NCBI GenBank assembly: GCA_002914805.1
Contig: JXTB01000098.1
Location: 549,401 to 613,400, forward strand
Direction of reading: 5' to 3'
DNA length: 64,000 nt
Source of the DNA: Parasponia andersonii
Taxonomy: Eukaryota > Streptophyta > Magnoliopsida > Rosales > Cannabaceae
Shown: piece by piece, positions 1 through 11,999 of the stretch
Numbering within the stretch: the first letter of the stretch is position 1
Layout of the letters: each line of letters opens with the position of its first letter
Made by a program: the position numbers and the translations under genes
The notes under the pieces: generated by a model
Seen by the model: only the letters and a program-made list of their open reading frames with translations
Told to the model about the DNA's origin: nothing
Database searches by the model: none

Positions 1-3000
1 GCATGTTAATTGCTAAGGCAATTGCTGATACGCCAAAGAAGAAACCAGAAGGCGAATACCGCTGAGATGCCTTTGAACCAGCTGTAACATAAACAGCACA
101 AAGTTCGTACGCACAAAGAAGAGCAACAGCTAGAAGTAGAAGAACAGCAACAGCTCCTGTAGAAGTAAAATTGAGGAAGTCATGAGTGAAACATTTTGGA
201 GAAGTCAAGTGTTAAAACATTAGAATAATAGAATCAATATAAAGGCCAATCTCACAACACAAGTTCTTGTAACATGACCTAAAATGTAACAGATCTTTAA
301 CATGACCATACTAAAAAGTGAAGATAAATCCCATATGACTGAACCACACCTATTTGGCACCTATCCTTGATCAACCCTCATAATTTCATATCTTATTATT
401 TAGCAACAAACTTCATATTATGACATGTTTCTACTCTTTTACCCTCCAGACGACCGGCAGAGAACATATGTCTCCAGCTTTAAGAGCAGCGCAGCTGGTA
501 AGCCAAGCAGTCCACATCAAAATTTGACCTATGAAACTATTCAAAATGCACTGCAGAATCTCCACAATCTCTTCTTTTGGGCACCCTGTTTCTTTCTAGG
601 GTAAGATAAACTTAGGACCATCTAAAATAACTTTAGGCCACTAGTTTTTGAAAGAAGTGAAAAGTGTACTAACAGGAGAAAAAAGTACAATTTACAATAC
701 CTAAGGCATGAGAACAGAGTTCCCTCATCCAAGAAAAATGAATGCACTAAACTGACTGATAAAGAAAAAAGACTAATGCCTACATGTATATGAGAAGACA
801 ACCCAGAAACTCCTTAATGACAGAAAGCCACATAGAAGCATTAACACTTAATCTTATCCCACAATTCATCGTCTGCTCCCGCAACTTCCTAGAAGATTCG
901 TCTGTTTCTTTCTAACCATAAGGACCAAAGTAAACTCAACACAGCAACATTTATACAACATTATACTCATTATACAATAACTATCATTTTATTACTAAAA
1001 AAATATCCTTTTCATTTCTTTTCTAAAGGAGTATTTAAGAAGGAGAGAAAATTGTAGCTATTTCACCATGTATGTGAATTATGTTCTAGAGGGGGGCTCA
1101 GCAAAGTCATTCCTTCCTCATTATTCTGGATTAGAAAACTAAATAAATCCGAACAATATTTTCCTAGAAAATAAAGTAAACACAAGAAAAGGAATAGGAG
1201 TCATTGCTGTTCTATGCATTCCCATTCATGATTAATAGAGCATGACATTTGTGCTCATTTACAGAGCTTAATCTGAACCATCAAAGTCCAGCTTTTCATA
1301 CTCCACTAACTCCAAACTCAAGATTTGATTTGTTCTCTATAAGAAACACAAACTGGAGATATGATTATTGTACCACAAGTGACTATTTCATGTCAGCTTC
1401 GTTAGACTACGTTATTTATTCTCCTGGATTGTATTTAATAATAAAGTATCGGCATTTATTGAAACTTTGATAGGACCAACGTGAAACTCATGTAAAGTTC
1501 ATTTAACTGTACTTTTCCCATACCATTCATAAGATTTGGCCATTATTATCTCAAAACTTTCTTTTAGTATTTATTTGTTCACATTCAGCCATCAAATCAG
1601 TATTATGTCAAATTAGATTCATTTCTATAACTATTTCCTAAAGAGCTTTGCTCAAACATCTAAATTTTACACGTCCAACTGTTTGAACCATTTTTTAATT
1701 TCAATAAGTTAAATGTTTTCACTCACTTTTTTTTAACAAAACTATTTATTAATGATTAGGAAAGGACTGAGGTACAAAAATAAGAGAAGATAAGGTATGC
1801 TCAAGGACAATAAATACTTTCACTTTCATGTATACAATAGTTCTTTGAGGTGTTTAAACAAAAGCTTCGCATGTTTTGGTAGTTTTTCAGAACATAGGTG
1901 GCCCACATATTCCAAGAACTGCTAAGACGTTTCAAATTTTTGGTTGAACCAAGGTTACCAAATCTATATAAGGAATAAAATCTTAAAAAAGAAAACCTTA
2001 TGGAGAAAATCCTGATAATTGATACTTAATACTTGATAGGAACCTAATTTAAACAACATAAAAGGTAAAAGAAAAAAAAGTTGTAAATGTAACTAATTCA
2101 CAATAAGAAACACCAGAAATGATAATCATTGATTGTTTGCAGAGATCTTTCAAAAGCATAAGGTGAATAGTTCCATCTTTTGTCCACCAATGATCTCAGT
2201 AGCCTAGTTTCATTAACCATCAAAAGACCAAACAGTTGAGTTCCCAAATGGCACAGAAAAGGAAAAATCGAGTGTAACTATCCTACTTGCTAGACTACCA
2301 AAATTAGCAACAGATTTCTTTGAATGCTTACCTATGTCCATTGGCACGCAGGAAAAAACATATAGTACTAAGCTCGCAAAACCGGTGTCAACAAAATTGG
2401 GCAAACATCTATAACTAACCAGGTGCCATGACTCCCATTAAGAAAAGCTTTAGAAGTATACAGGATATCAGTTCACATTTTTTTTCATTACAAATGAAGA
2501 TTAATAGTGATTAACAGCAGGTACCAATAAAGGAGGACAAGCAGTCCGCCATTAAAAGACAAACTAATTACAATAAATGCATCCACTACTCAATTAATTT
2601 GAGAACAAAAAGACCTGATAATTTTTAATATCAACCAGCCAAAGGGCAACCCAATGAAACTTGTAGAAAAATGATTCGAAGCTTTAAATGAGAAGGTCAA
2701 AACAAATCCAGTGTCTTACTCTCAGTCCATGCAGTTAAAATAAGGATTTAAAACATATATTTAAGAAAGATCAGTATTCACTGTATTCAAGCTGATTACA
2801 GAATAACGCTACTGGAGAAAACACACTTGTTCTTTGTTTCAGATTTCAAATAGAAATGCCGTTTGCTGCTTTTATTTCCTAAGGCTAGCCTCAACCCCCT
2901 CACTTTCCAAAACTTCTCATGTTTCTTTTACACCCCTCAAAATATAGATGAAAAAAACTTCCGTGTCCATGACATGATTCTTCATTCTTGTAACTACCAC

Positions 3001-4297
3001 ATAAATGACGATGTTAGTTCTTGCAAATTGGGATATTTATCATACAACATACCAAAAATTCAAGACACAGCTCTGTTAAGATAAAGTAAAATGTTTAATA
3101 TGTGCAACCATGTATGGGCACCTAAGTACAAATTATGAAGTCACGTGATTAGACTAACATTGAAAGCTTAAAACCAAATTGTGTCTCTGCACAGGATAAA
3201 CCATGTGTTAAACTATAATGAATTTCAAGGAAATACGTACTTGAGCTTTGCCATTGTGTTCTCCACCAAAGCATAATCGAATAAAAAGCCAATAATAGAG
3301 CAGTTCCAGCCATTATTACAGCCAGACCAATTATATCTCGACCCAATATTACAATCAACCACCATCCCCATATGATAAGAACCACAACTGGAGAAATAAC
3401 CACTGTCCATGCAGAGAGAGAAAGGAAACCGCATAATATATCCAGCTGTGGTCCTTGCAAGATGTGCGGCCATTTTCTGGCAAAAATCCAACTGAATGCA
3501 TGTACAAACAAATGAAAAAGAAAAACAGTCAAAAATGTATATAAATTACATCCTTAAAGAACAAAAACAAAGTTTTCCAACACTATGGTGTATTTTCGAT
3601 CTACATGAACAGAAAGTACATAACCAGCATGTCTCATCATGTCATTAAGCAAATTACTTGGTTAAGAAAAAAAATTTAAAGTTTCACCAAACAAGATGTC
3701 TGTCATTTAGCAAAAAGCCCTTAACACTTGACTAGGCAGAGGCTTGAGCCAATCTATTTGCAATAATACACAGAAGTGCAGAACCTTTCCAATTCAAGGC
3801 AATCCAACGAGTATGCTACAAAGATTTTTCCATAGCATTGTTGCTGAAAGGGAATAGATTTATGCATGTCCAGACATGACAGCTTGCAATTATTTATTGA
3901 AAAACCAAAATGCAAACTAGGCAATTCAAAATCATCTTCAACAAGCAAAGAAAGAAAGATGGTGATAAGACTCATCAAGCTCCTAGCTTTGAACTAAAAC
4001 ACTAATGCACTATTGACTATACATCCAAATGAGTCCCAACATCCACCTTGGCAGTACATAATCCAAAACCAACCACGAATTTAAAGCACTGAACTTAATT
4101 AACTCTTCGGTGTTAGCAAAAATGGTAAACATAAACTCATTTAAAACACTACAAGGAAGTGAATTGAACTACCTGTAAATCCTCCATGGCCTCCAATTCA
4201 CTGCCCAGAGTATAGAAAACGAAGCCGAACCCAGAAAAGAGAAAAGGGTCCCCGAAATCACGCACGCCAAAAGCAGGCGATGCTCATCACCTTCCAT
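1..4297 (-). CDS. DEK1: DEK1 phytocalpain, N-terminal part (exons 1-3; gene continues beyond base 1)
   Basis: This is the start of the plant calpain DEFECTIVE KERNEL 1, a very large (about 2,150 residue) plasma-membrane protein with many N-terminal membrane spans and a C-terminal cytosolic cysteine protease. It is needed for epidermis and aleurone identity and oriented cell division. Exons: 4297-4173 (ATG at 4297-4295), 3491-3241 and 156 to the window edge. Introns: 4172-3492 (681 bases) and 3240-157 (3,084 bases). All junctions are GT-AG and keep the frame, rebuilding Ser42 and Arg126 across introns. The 177 residues seen start MEGDEHRLLLACVISG and include WAVNWRPWRIYSWIFARKWP (about 31-50), LWWRTQWQSS (116-125) and YSPSGFFFGVSAIALAINM (159-177), which I recognise from DEK1. 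At least four hydrophobic spans are visible (about 8-32, 58-85, 90-119 and 127-152). The loop, calpain and C2-like domains lie outside the window. The start is supported by the family's MEGDE N-terminus. Confidence 0.95.
157..3240 (-). other. DEK1 intron 2 (3,084 bases)
   Basis: The intron is bounded by donor A|GTACGT at 3240 and acceptor ACAG|GAGC at 157, and it separates the codon for Arg126. It is AT-rich. I see no repeat ends, nested gene or RNA gene in it, and the short open frames in it have no recognisable content. Confidence 0.85.
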
Positions 4298-5300
4298 AGC
4301 CCACCTCTCTCACCTGCTCCAAACATGCATCAAAAATCAATAACCCAAAATAGGAAAAAAAAAAATCAAAAAGTGGGGCAAAATCCTGAAATGGGCCACT
4401 GGTTTCCGACCTTTTAGAGTTGAAAATTGTGGAACTGACACAGCATGATGCGGAATTCAGCACTGACGGGCCATTCTGAAATGGGTTCTTAAGAAGTCTG
4501 AGACTAGGGTTTGGAGCAGAAAATTGAGCTGGGTATAGGTGGAGTGAGATAAAAAAAAAAAAAAATAAGTGAAATTAGGTAAATAAAGCGGAAAAAGGCA
4601 AGGTTTTTGGGTCAGAAAAGAGACGAAGAAGAAGAAGATTTGGGAAATTAGGGTTTGTTTGGCTATGGTGTAAAGCTTTATCTTTCTCACAGATTTTGTT
4701 TCACAGAGAGAGAAAGTGAAGAGTAAAGATTAAAACCCTACTGCTCCCTCTCTATCTCTCTGTCTCTTCCCTGTATTTTTTTTTTTTTTTTTTGGTCTGT
4801 CAACTGTAAAAATAAAATAAAATTTTAAAAAAGAAAAAAAAAACACTTTTTGAGAGAGAGTGATGGAGTGAGAAAGGGAATTTTTTTTTATTAGAATAAT
4901 AGAATAAAAATACTGTGAATTAAATCAAATTAAAAAAGAAAAAAACACTTTTTTAAGAGAGAGAGAGAGAGAGATTGGAAGAGAGGGAAAATTTAAAGAA
5001 AAAACAAACACTAATTAAACAAATTATTAAAAAAAAACACTTTTCTAGAGTGAGAGAGAGGAAATTTTTTTAAAAAAAAAAATAGACTATCTAAAAATAA
5101 CGTAAAATAAAATAAATATTGGGACAAAAATGCAGGGAGTGGGTGTAAAATAACAGCTAAACCTCCGTGGCCATGTCTTTGTGGGAGTTATACAACCTCT
5201 ATGTAACAGCACGTGTCTGTAACGCGCCAGACAGTGCGAGGTAAAGGGGTGTTCTGGTAATTGGACTATGGGTAGGTGGGGATCAACTAGTTTGGGATGG
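4298..5300 (-). promoter_or_regulatory. DEK1 5' leader and promoter region
   Basis: The 450 bases upstream of the DEK1 start are rich in CT/GA on the transcribed strand (for example around 4690-4770), a common plant leader composition. Further GA and A tracts lie at 4850-5070. A somewhat GC-richer patch at 5155-5290 carries a GCACGTGTC G-box-like site (about 5211-5219). The transcription start is not marked by an unambiguous TATA box. A leader intron ending at the AG just before GTGAGAGAGG (about 4310) is possible but not provable here. Confidence 0.4.
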
Positions 5301-8300
5301 GAGTGGAAATCTTTTTGTTTTTTTTTTGTAAGACAGGAAAATAATATATTAAATTTTGGGGAATAATTTTAAGGTTTTTACAGAATTGTTTATTTATTTA
5401 TTTACTTAGTTTATTTATACCTAAATATAAAATATGTAATGTAGGTATGTAAGAGAGTCAAAGTGGTTGTAAAAGGAAGTAATATCTTGAATTAGTAGGT
5501 GAGGAATTTTGTCCGATTGTCTGTCAATACCAAATTATTTGTTTAATTAGGTAAAAAGAATTGGGAAGGTGGAATGAGTTTTTAAGTCCATTGGGAATTG
5601 ACTTTGTGGACCCGAAAACGAAAAGGGAAAAAATAAATAAATAAATAAAATTGTAAGACACAAGAAAATCAGATGGGAGGATAATCAAATTTTGTGTTAC
5701 ATGATCAAACGATGATATGGGATTGTGCCATTTTTTCAACAACTATGCTAATTGGTATGATTTTGATTTTGATGGTGATGGATATATGGATGAATATGAC
5801 TATATGCACACATAATATGAGACCCTACGTGCATATAATGTTGTTAATAAATTTAAAGTTCCAAAAAATAAATGTAAAATCTATTTGTGAGATTCACACT
5901 CTATTAATTTGAGATTATATCGCCATAAAGTGTCCTATAATATTAATCATTTCCTATTCTCTTTTAGCACAAATAGACATAGATTTTAATGTGATATACA
6001 CACTAATTAATGGTAAAAGAATTGTCTTATGACTTGCATATCACCATATAAATGTTCAAAAAGTACAACATACATATTAAAAGAAACCAATGAGATCATA
6101 TATTTTAGATTTTGTGGGGAAAAAAAAAGTATAAGGTACTTTCACCTTTTATCACAAAAATTAATTTCAAAAGGGATCTCTTTTGAGGCTGAAGAAAATA
6201 TTATGCAAATTGTGATTATTGCTGTGGTTAGACAAAAATTTGTAAAAGAAATGGAGCCGTCATCACGTCTTAATAAGTAAGAATCACTAGGTTAAGTTAT
6301 GTTCACCAAAAAGCAAAAAAAATGTGTAACATAATATTATTTATACAACACAACACACGGCTCAAAAGCATAGATAAACGAATTTTAAATTTTTCGAAAT
6401 TTTATGCACATTGACTCGTTTAACATTGTTATTAAATTACACTAAAAAACATTGTTATTAAATGGGATGATTTTTGTTAACTTCCTTAACCACAGGCCAA
6501 TTAAATTGTCATGATTTGTCAAACTTGTTGTATTAACTCGTTTACAATCACTTCATTTATTGCATTATTATGATATACTAGATTTAATTTGATGTAAATA
6601 ATATAAGTGCACAATAAAGCCTACAAAAAGACTACTTGTTTTTATTTCATATAGATACTACAAGTTTATCAAATTAATAAGATAATTTCGTTGCAAGACA
6701 TATAATTTTGTGTCATAATAAATCGTAAATAAAAGATAGATCACAAGTGTCATAATGTTGTCAATCTAATATATGATTAAAGATTGTAACATTAAAATCT
6801 TATCTCAAAAATTTGTATCAATAATGTGATATTATTTTTAGTCACATAATTTTAATAATACTGTACCACTTTAAAATAAGAAATAATTAAAATATATACT
6901 ACGTCATTTAGTGTAAATCTTTTGTACAATATTTTGGTATCCTATTATTATTCTGCGACACATTATAGCAGGTTGTCATATAATCATATGTAAATATTTA
7001 TAATAAATAGGTTTGATCAACTTAAATTCTTATTAGTTGTAACTAGACTTTAAAGTTAGTACCCTTAATTGGATATAATCAATCTATATATGCCCTTAAA
7101 ATAACTTTTTTTAACAAGTATCTTTAATAAAACTATTTTTAGTAAAGATGAATTTTGATAAATACCATAGACAATAGGACTGACGATTTAATTATAATGT
7201 TATTATCATAATGGTTCTACTCTTTACAATGGAAAATTATACCATCAACCTTAATTTTCACTTTTTGTTTTACAAGATACAATCTAGGCCTTTGATTTTC
7301 TTTCTAGTTTCTCAGAGATAAACATAACATGTTAAAAATATTTAGTAAAAATACAGTGTTATGTCCACAAATACTAAAAAACTTAACCAAATAAATATAA
7401 ATCATAGAACTTGTAATAAACCAATATAAATTGTGATTATTTTTTTTATATTTAGCAAATACATAGTCATGTTGAAACACTCAATGCACTATTTTTAATA
7501 TTCTCACAAACTCACTACTCGATATGTATTCTACTATCTAATTTCATATTTTAATAATATAATAAATCATATTAAATTTCTCTTATCAAGTATTTAAATT
7601 AGAGAATATAAAATAAAATACATTTAGCAATCTCTAAAAATCTAACTATTTCAAGAGGCCAAATTCCTTATTATCTCTCGGATAGTAGAGAATTTTTTAT
7701 AAATTCATCCTCTCAAACTATTGTAATGGCGAGGAGTCAAAATCCGGTTCATCATTTTTCGGGTTGAGTACTTTAGACTTGTGTATATAATGATCTTAGT
7801 CTAAAAATGCGTGGTTCAAGTGCCGAGCTTGCTAGTTGTGAGCATTTGGTCTTCTTTTTTCTTGGATTAACTCCTTATCTTCAGAAAAGAGAGGCATATG
7901 TGGGGCAATAATATTATGTTTTTTTTCTAAAAAAAAAATCAAACATAATTATTTTTTAAACAATACAAGACAATTACTTTCTTTTACTCGAAAATATTAT
8001 GTCTTTGTCTTTTTTCAATTGACTTGTGTAGTTGTCACACGGTCGCGAAATTCATCGCTACCTCCATCACCTTGATGAGATGGATATATATTGATAGCTT
8101 TAGCGCTAAGGATAGGTTAGATACTTTTTGACTATATATTGCATATTTTTAGACATTGAAACTTAATATTTTTAGTTTTAACATAATTTTAAATTTTAGA
8201 TTATAATTCCTTTCTATGAAAATAAAAATTTTCCAAAACTATAACGTTTTTAATAACTAGAGCAATTTTTTTAAAAAATAAATAAATAAATAAATGTCCA

Positions 8301-8446
8301 ATTACCCAAAATTTTAAAATTTGACAGATGTGGACTTTCATATTTGTATTTTTTTTTCTTTGATAACTATGTACTACATGCAAGTTTGAATGCACTTGTT
8401 TCAAGTGGTGTCAAATTTCTGCAACCTACTCATTCTATATATAAAT
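5301..8446. other. AT-rich intergenic stretch without recognisable genes
   Basis: The stretch is dominated by A/T. The short open frames (for example 5694-5912 and 6029-6280) have low-complexity, K/I/F-rich translations with no family resemblance. I see no RNA gene or clear repeat boundary. Confidence 0.6.
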
Positions 8447-8456
8447 ATATATATAT

Positions 8457-8564
8457 AGACATCAATCTAGTATTTTTTTTTACTTATTTATAAGTATTAT
8501 TTTATTTAATTAAAATTTATCACGTACAAAAAACATTAAATAATAGGTATTTTTTGTTACGTTT
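8457..8564. mobile_element. Left part of a (TA)n-flanked MITE-like element, split by a gypsy insertion
   Basis: A (TA)n tract ends at about 8453. It is followed by GACATCAATCTAGTA, the same terminal sequence seen after a TA-rich flank at about 49293. Both copies also share TTAATTAAAATTTAT. The copy stops at the gypsy LTR (8565) and appears to resume at 13687-13740, where ATTGGATAATGATTCAATGGCTAAAA resembles the sub-terminal part of sister copies (38877-38920 region, inverted) and runs into another (TA)n. The family assignment rests on reading similarity by eye. Confidence 0.45.
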
Positions 8565-8806
8565 TGGTGCAGCGGATCATAAAAGTTTGAGTATATATAA
8601 TAAAAATTATATAATAGAAGTCTAAAAAACTATTCCACTCAAAATTAGAGACAACTACTTAAATAGTTTACATGACTAATTTCTAATTGGAAACAATAAA
8701 AAGAAAATTCTAGAATTTACCTAATAATTAATCGGGCAACTAAATAAACTAGGTAATAACAATAAGAAAACTATAATAAAAGAAAGTCTTAATCGGTACT
8801 CCATCA
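8565..8806 (-). repeat. 3' LTR of the gypsy element
   Basis: This 242-base copy begins TGGTGCAGCGGATCAT and ends CGGTACTCCATCA on the plus strand. It pairs with the copy at 13453-13686. The bases just inside it, read on the minus strand, are AAGTGGTGGGAAT, a plausible polypurine-rich second-strand primer directly before the LTR's TG. Confidence 0.85.
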
Positions 8807-8849
8807 ATTCCCACCACTTAAAGAAAAACTCGTCCTCGAGTTAAACAAT

Positions 8850-10100
8850 TAAATAAAACTCTCATCAGGAGGATAATACTCAAAAATATTAGCAACATTA
8901 AATGTAGGCGAGATATTCATATCCGTAGAAAGATCAAAGGCGAGATATTCATATCCGTTTGAAGATCAATCTTATAAGCATTGTCATTTATTTTTTTCAA
9001 AACGCAAAAAAGACCCATCTTCTTATCTTTGAGCTTGCTATAAGTTCTTGTAGGGAAACGATGCTTTCGTAGGTGTACCATAACCAAGTCACCCTTCTCA
9101 AATAATTTTTATTGATGATTGGCAACTTCCAAAGTATCCTTCATTTCTTGATGAATCTTATGAGCATTCTCAGCAAATTCTACAGTAGTAGGATTAACAT
9201 CAAGGGTAGTATGCAAACTTATCAGATCCAAAATATGTCAAGGAGCTATTGTATAAATAACCTCAAAAAGGATTTTCTTAGTAGAACGATTGGGCGCGCT
9301 ATTAAAAGCAAATTCAATTTGTGGTATAGGGCATCCCTCTGTCATGGTTTATCACCACAGATACATCTTATCATATTACCAAGAGTGCGATTAACCACCT
9401 CAGTTTGCCCATCAGTCTACAGATGACTAGTGCTACTATAATTCAAGGAAGTGTCCACTTTTTTTCAAATAGTCTGCCAAAAGTGACTTAGGAATTTGAC
9501 ATCCTTATCTGATGTAATTAAACAAGGAATATTATAAAGTCGAACTATTTCTCTAAAAAATAAATTAGCCATATAAGAAGCGTCAGATGCCTTATTGTAA
9601 GGAATAAAAATGTGCCATCTTGAAAAAACGATCAGCTACAACAAGCATTGAATCAGCTTCCGGTTGAGTTCTAGGTAGCCCAAATACAAAATCCATAGTT
9701 AAGTCCTCCCAAATAGTCTCTAGAACAGGCAAAGGAGTGTAGAAGCCAGTATTTTGCAATTACCCTTTAGCCTTTTGATATATAGGACAATATTGAACAA
9801 ATCACCCAACGTCCCTCTTAAGTTGAGGCTAATAAAAACGTTCCTTTATTAAGCTAATTATCTTGTTTCGGCCAATATGTCCATTGAGTCCTTCAGCATG
9901 CAAGTCTCGAATCAAGTACTTTTTAAGAGAAGAATAAAGGATATACAATTGGTTTCCCTTAAATAAAAACCCATCTTGAATATGAAAGCCATTAGTAGCC
10001 TCCGTATTTTTACATTTAGTCCAAAGATCTCCAAAATCGTCATCTTCATCATAAGTATCTTTTAAGTAGTCAAAACCAATAATTTTTGTGAGAATTGTCA
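8850..10100 (-). pseudogene. Integrase remnant of the gypsy element
   Basis: The zinc-binding region (LHAEGLNGHIGRNK then a C-x2-C block near 9790), the catalytic-core pieces ([19 protein letters not shown] near 9690-9640, DGQTEVVNRTLGNMIRC near 9410-9360) and the C-terminal GPF/Y-like domain ([20 protein letters not shown] near 9030-8970) appear in order. A TGA (plus 9342-9344) follows GDKP, where the family has a codon for another residue. A 32-base tandem duplication at 8907-8970 shifts the frame near the C-terminus. Confidence 0.8.
8907..8970 (-). repeat. 32-base tandem duplication in the integrase C-terminal region
   Basis: Two adjacent copies start ggcgagatattcatatccgt (8907-8938 and 8939-8970) and differ in a few bases. 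The unit length is not a multiple of three, so the duplication adds a frameshift. Confidence 0.85.
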
Positions 10101-10680
10101 CGTGCAAAGAAGCTCTCCAGCTTAACGCATCAGCTACTTTTTTTGTTCTCCTGACTTATGTTTAATGATGAAAGTGAATTTCTGTAGAAAAGTAATCCAT
10201 CGAGCATGCATGCGATTCATTGTCTTTTGTGAATTGATTAACTTTAGAGCTTAGTGATCAGTAAACAAAACAAACTCTCTTTGAATCAAATAATGTTCCT
10301 ATTACTTTAAAGCTTGAACTACCGCATAGAATTCTAATTCATAGGTAGTCCACTTCTGTCTAGCATCACTCAGCTTCTCACTAAAGTATTCCACTGGCCG
10401 CCCCTCTTAAGATAAAATAGCTCCAACTCCTTGAATAAAAGAATCACACTCAACTTCGAAGAGCTTGTCAAAATTAGGCAATGCTAGCACAGGCGCAAAG
10501 CACAACTTTTCTTTAATCAAAGTAAAACTATCTTCTTATGGTTGCTCCCATTGAAACTTTTTTTTCTTCAAGCAATTAGTGATAGGTGCCATAATAGTAT
10601 TGAAACCTTATATAAAGCATCAATAAAAAGTCACTATACCATGAAAACTTTGCACCTCAAGTACAGTGCGCGGTACTGGC
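10100..10680 (-). pseudogene. RNase H remnant of the gypsy element
   Basis: Between RT and integrase the minus strand reads [38 protein letters not shown] and YELEFYAVVQALK. These are the conserved blocks of the Ty3/gypsy RNase H, with its Asp and Glu residues. At least one in-frame stop follows GAILS. Confidence 0.7.
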
Positions 10681-11330
10681 CAATCTCAAATTGCTTGGAC
10701 CTTCGTTTCATCAACCTGAATTCTATATTTTCCTATTATAAAACCAAGAAACAAAAGTTGACTAGTTAAGAAAGTACATTTTTTAAGATTGATGTACAAT
10801 TTATTAGCTTGCAAGACTAAAAGAACTTCCCGTAAATGCGACAAATTCTCTTCTTCACTTTCATTATAGATTAGAATATCATCAAAATAAATCACCACAA
10901 ACTTCCCAATGAACGATTGAAGAACTTGGTTTATCAATCTCATAAAAGTGCTTGGAGCATTTGACAATCTAAAATGCATCACTAGCCATTTATAAAGGTC
11001 ATCATTTGTCTTAAATATAGTCTTCTATTTATTTCCATGATGTATACAAATTTGGTGCTATCCACTATGTAAATCAAGTTTGGAAAATACCTTTGCACCA
11101 CCTAATTTGTCCAACATATCATTCAAATGTGGAATAAGAAAACGATACTTAATAGTGATCTTATTGATGGCGCAACTATCGATGCACATTCTTCAACTTC
11201 TATCTTTCTTCGGAGTAAGTGATACAGAAACTGCACAAAGACTCATACTTTCTCTAATCATCCCTTTATTAAGTAATTCATTAACCTGTCATTGTAACTC
11301 CTTATACTCTGATGAACTCATATGATAATG
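10680..11330 (-). pseudogene. Reverse transcriptase remnant of the gypsy element
   Basis: The minus-strand frames contain the ordered RT motifs: [19 protein letters not shown] (palm), [18 protein letters not shown] and [11 protein letters not shown] with the catalytic DD, then LFLGFIIG. The last 98 codons (10982-10686) are open. Upstream parts carry in-frame stops, including one after LDLHSG. Confidence 0.85.
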
Positions 11331-11579
11331 CGACAAATTAGGCAAATTGATACCTAGTACTAGGTCAATATTATGTTGGTATTTCACATAGGAGGCAATT
11401 TATTAGGCAACTCTGTTGATGACAAATCAGAAAATTCAGCTAAAAGCTGATGAACTTTCTCGAGAACTTAAAGAGTTTCTTCAGATGAACCCCTAACAAC
11501 AAGTGCCATGACAAAGTTTGATTCTTTGACTTGCTCATGAATTCAGAAACCAGTACAATAGTGAAAAATTGCCCTTTTG

Positions 11580-11990
11580 CTTTGTTAATACTAACTTCAC
11601 TAGTTATCGGTCATTGAGGTAACAAAACTATTTTCTTATCGTACCACCAAAAAATATAAATATTATCTCTCTCTTTGTAAGTCGCATCGACATCAAAATG
11701 CCATGGTTGTCCCAAAGTACATAGCAAGCGTCCATATCTACTACGTCATAGACAACTTCATCCTTGTAGTATTTCCTAATAGACAATGCAACTTTGCAGG
11801 TTTCCATAACTTGAACTTCTAGGCCTTTTTTAATCCAAGAAATCTTATATGGTGAAGGATGCTTCTCGACTTTCAGGTTCAATATCTTCACAAGGGCCTT
11901 AGAGACAATATTCTCACTACTACCACTATCAATAATAACATGACATACTTTATTACTAATAGTACAATGAGTTCTAAAAATTTTGTGGCA
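11580..11990 (-). pseudogene. Aspartic protease remnant of the gypsy element
   Basis: On the minus strand at about 11946-11900 the translation reads VIIDSGSSENIVSKALVKIL, with the DSGS active-site motif of retropepsin-like proteases. The rest of the domain follows (NLKVEKHPSPYKISWIKKG, about 11880-11820) and then a weak match to the usual glycine-rich C-terminal motif. A frame change separates the active site from the following 87-codon open frame (11891-11628). Confidence 0.75.
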
Positions 11991-11999
11991 TTGAGAGTT

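Noticed and set aside
3225..3491. Second minus-strand frame overlapping DEK1 exon 2
   Set aside because: Out-of-frame shadow of DEK1. The spliced DEK1 frame explains this sequence.
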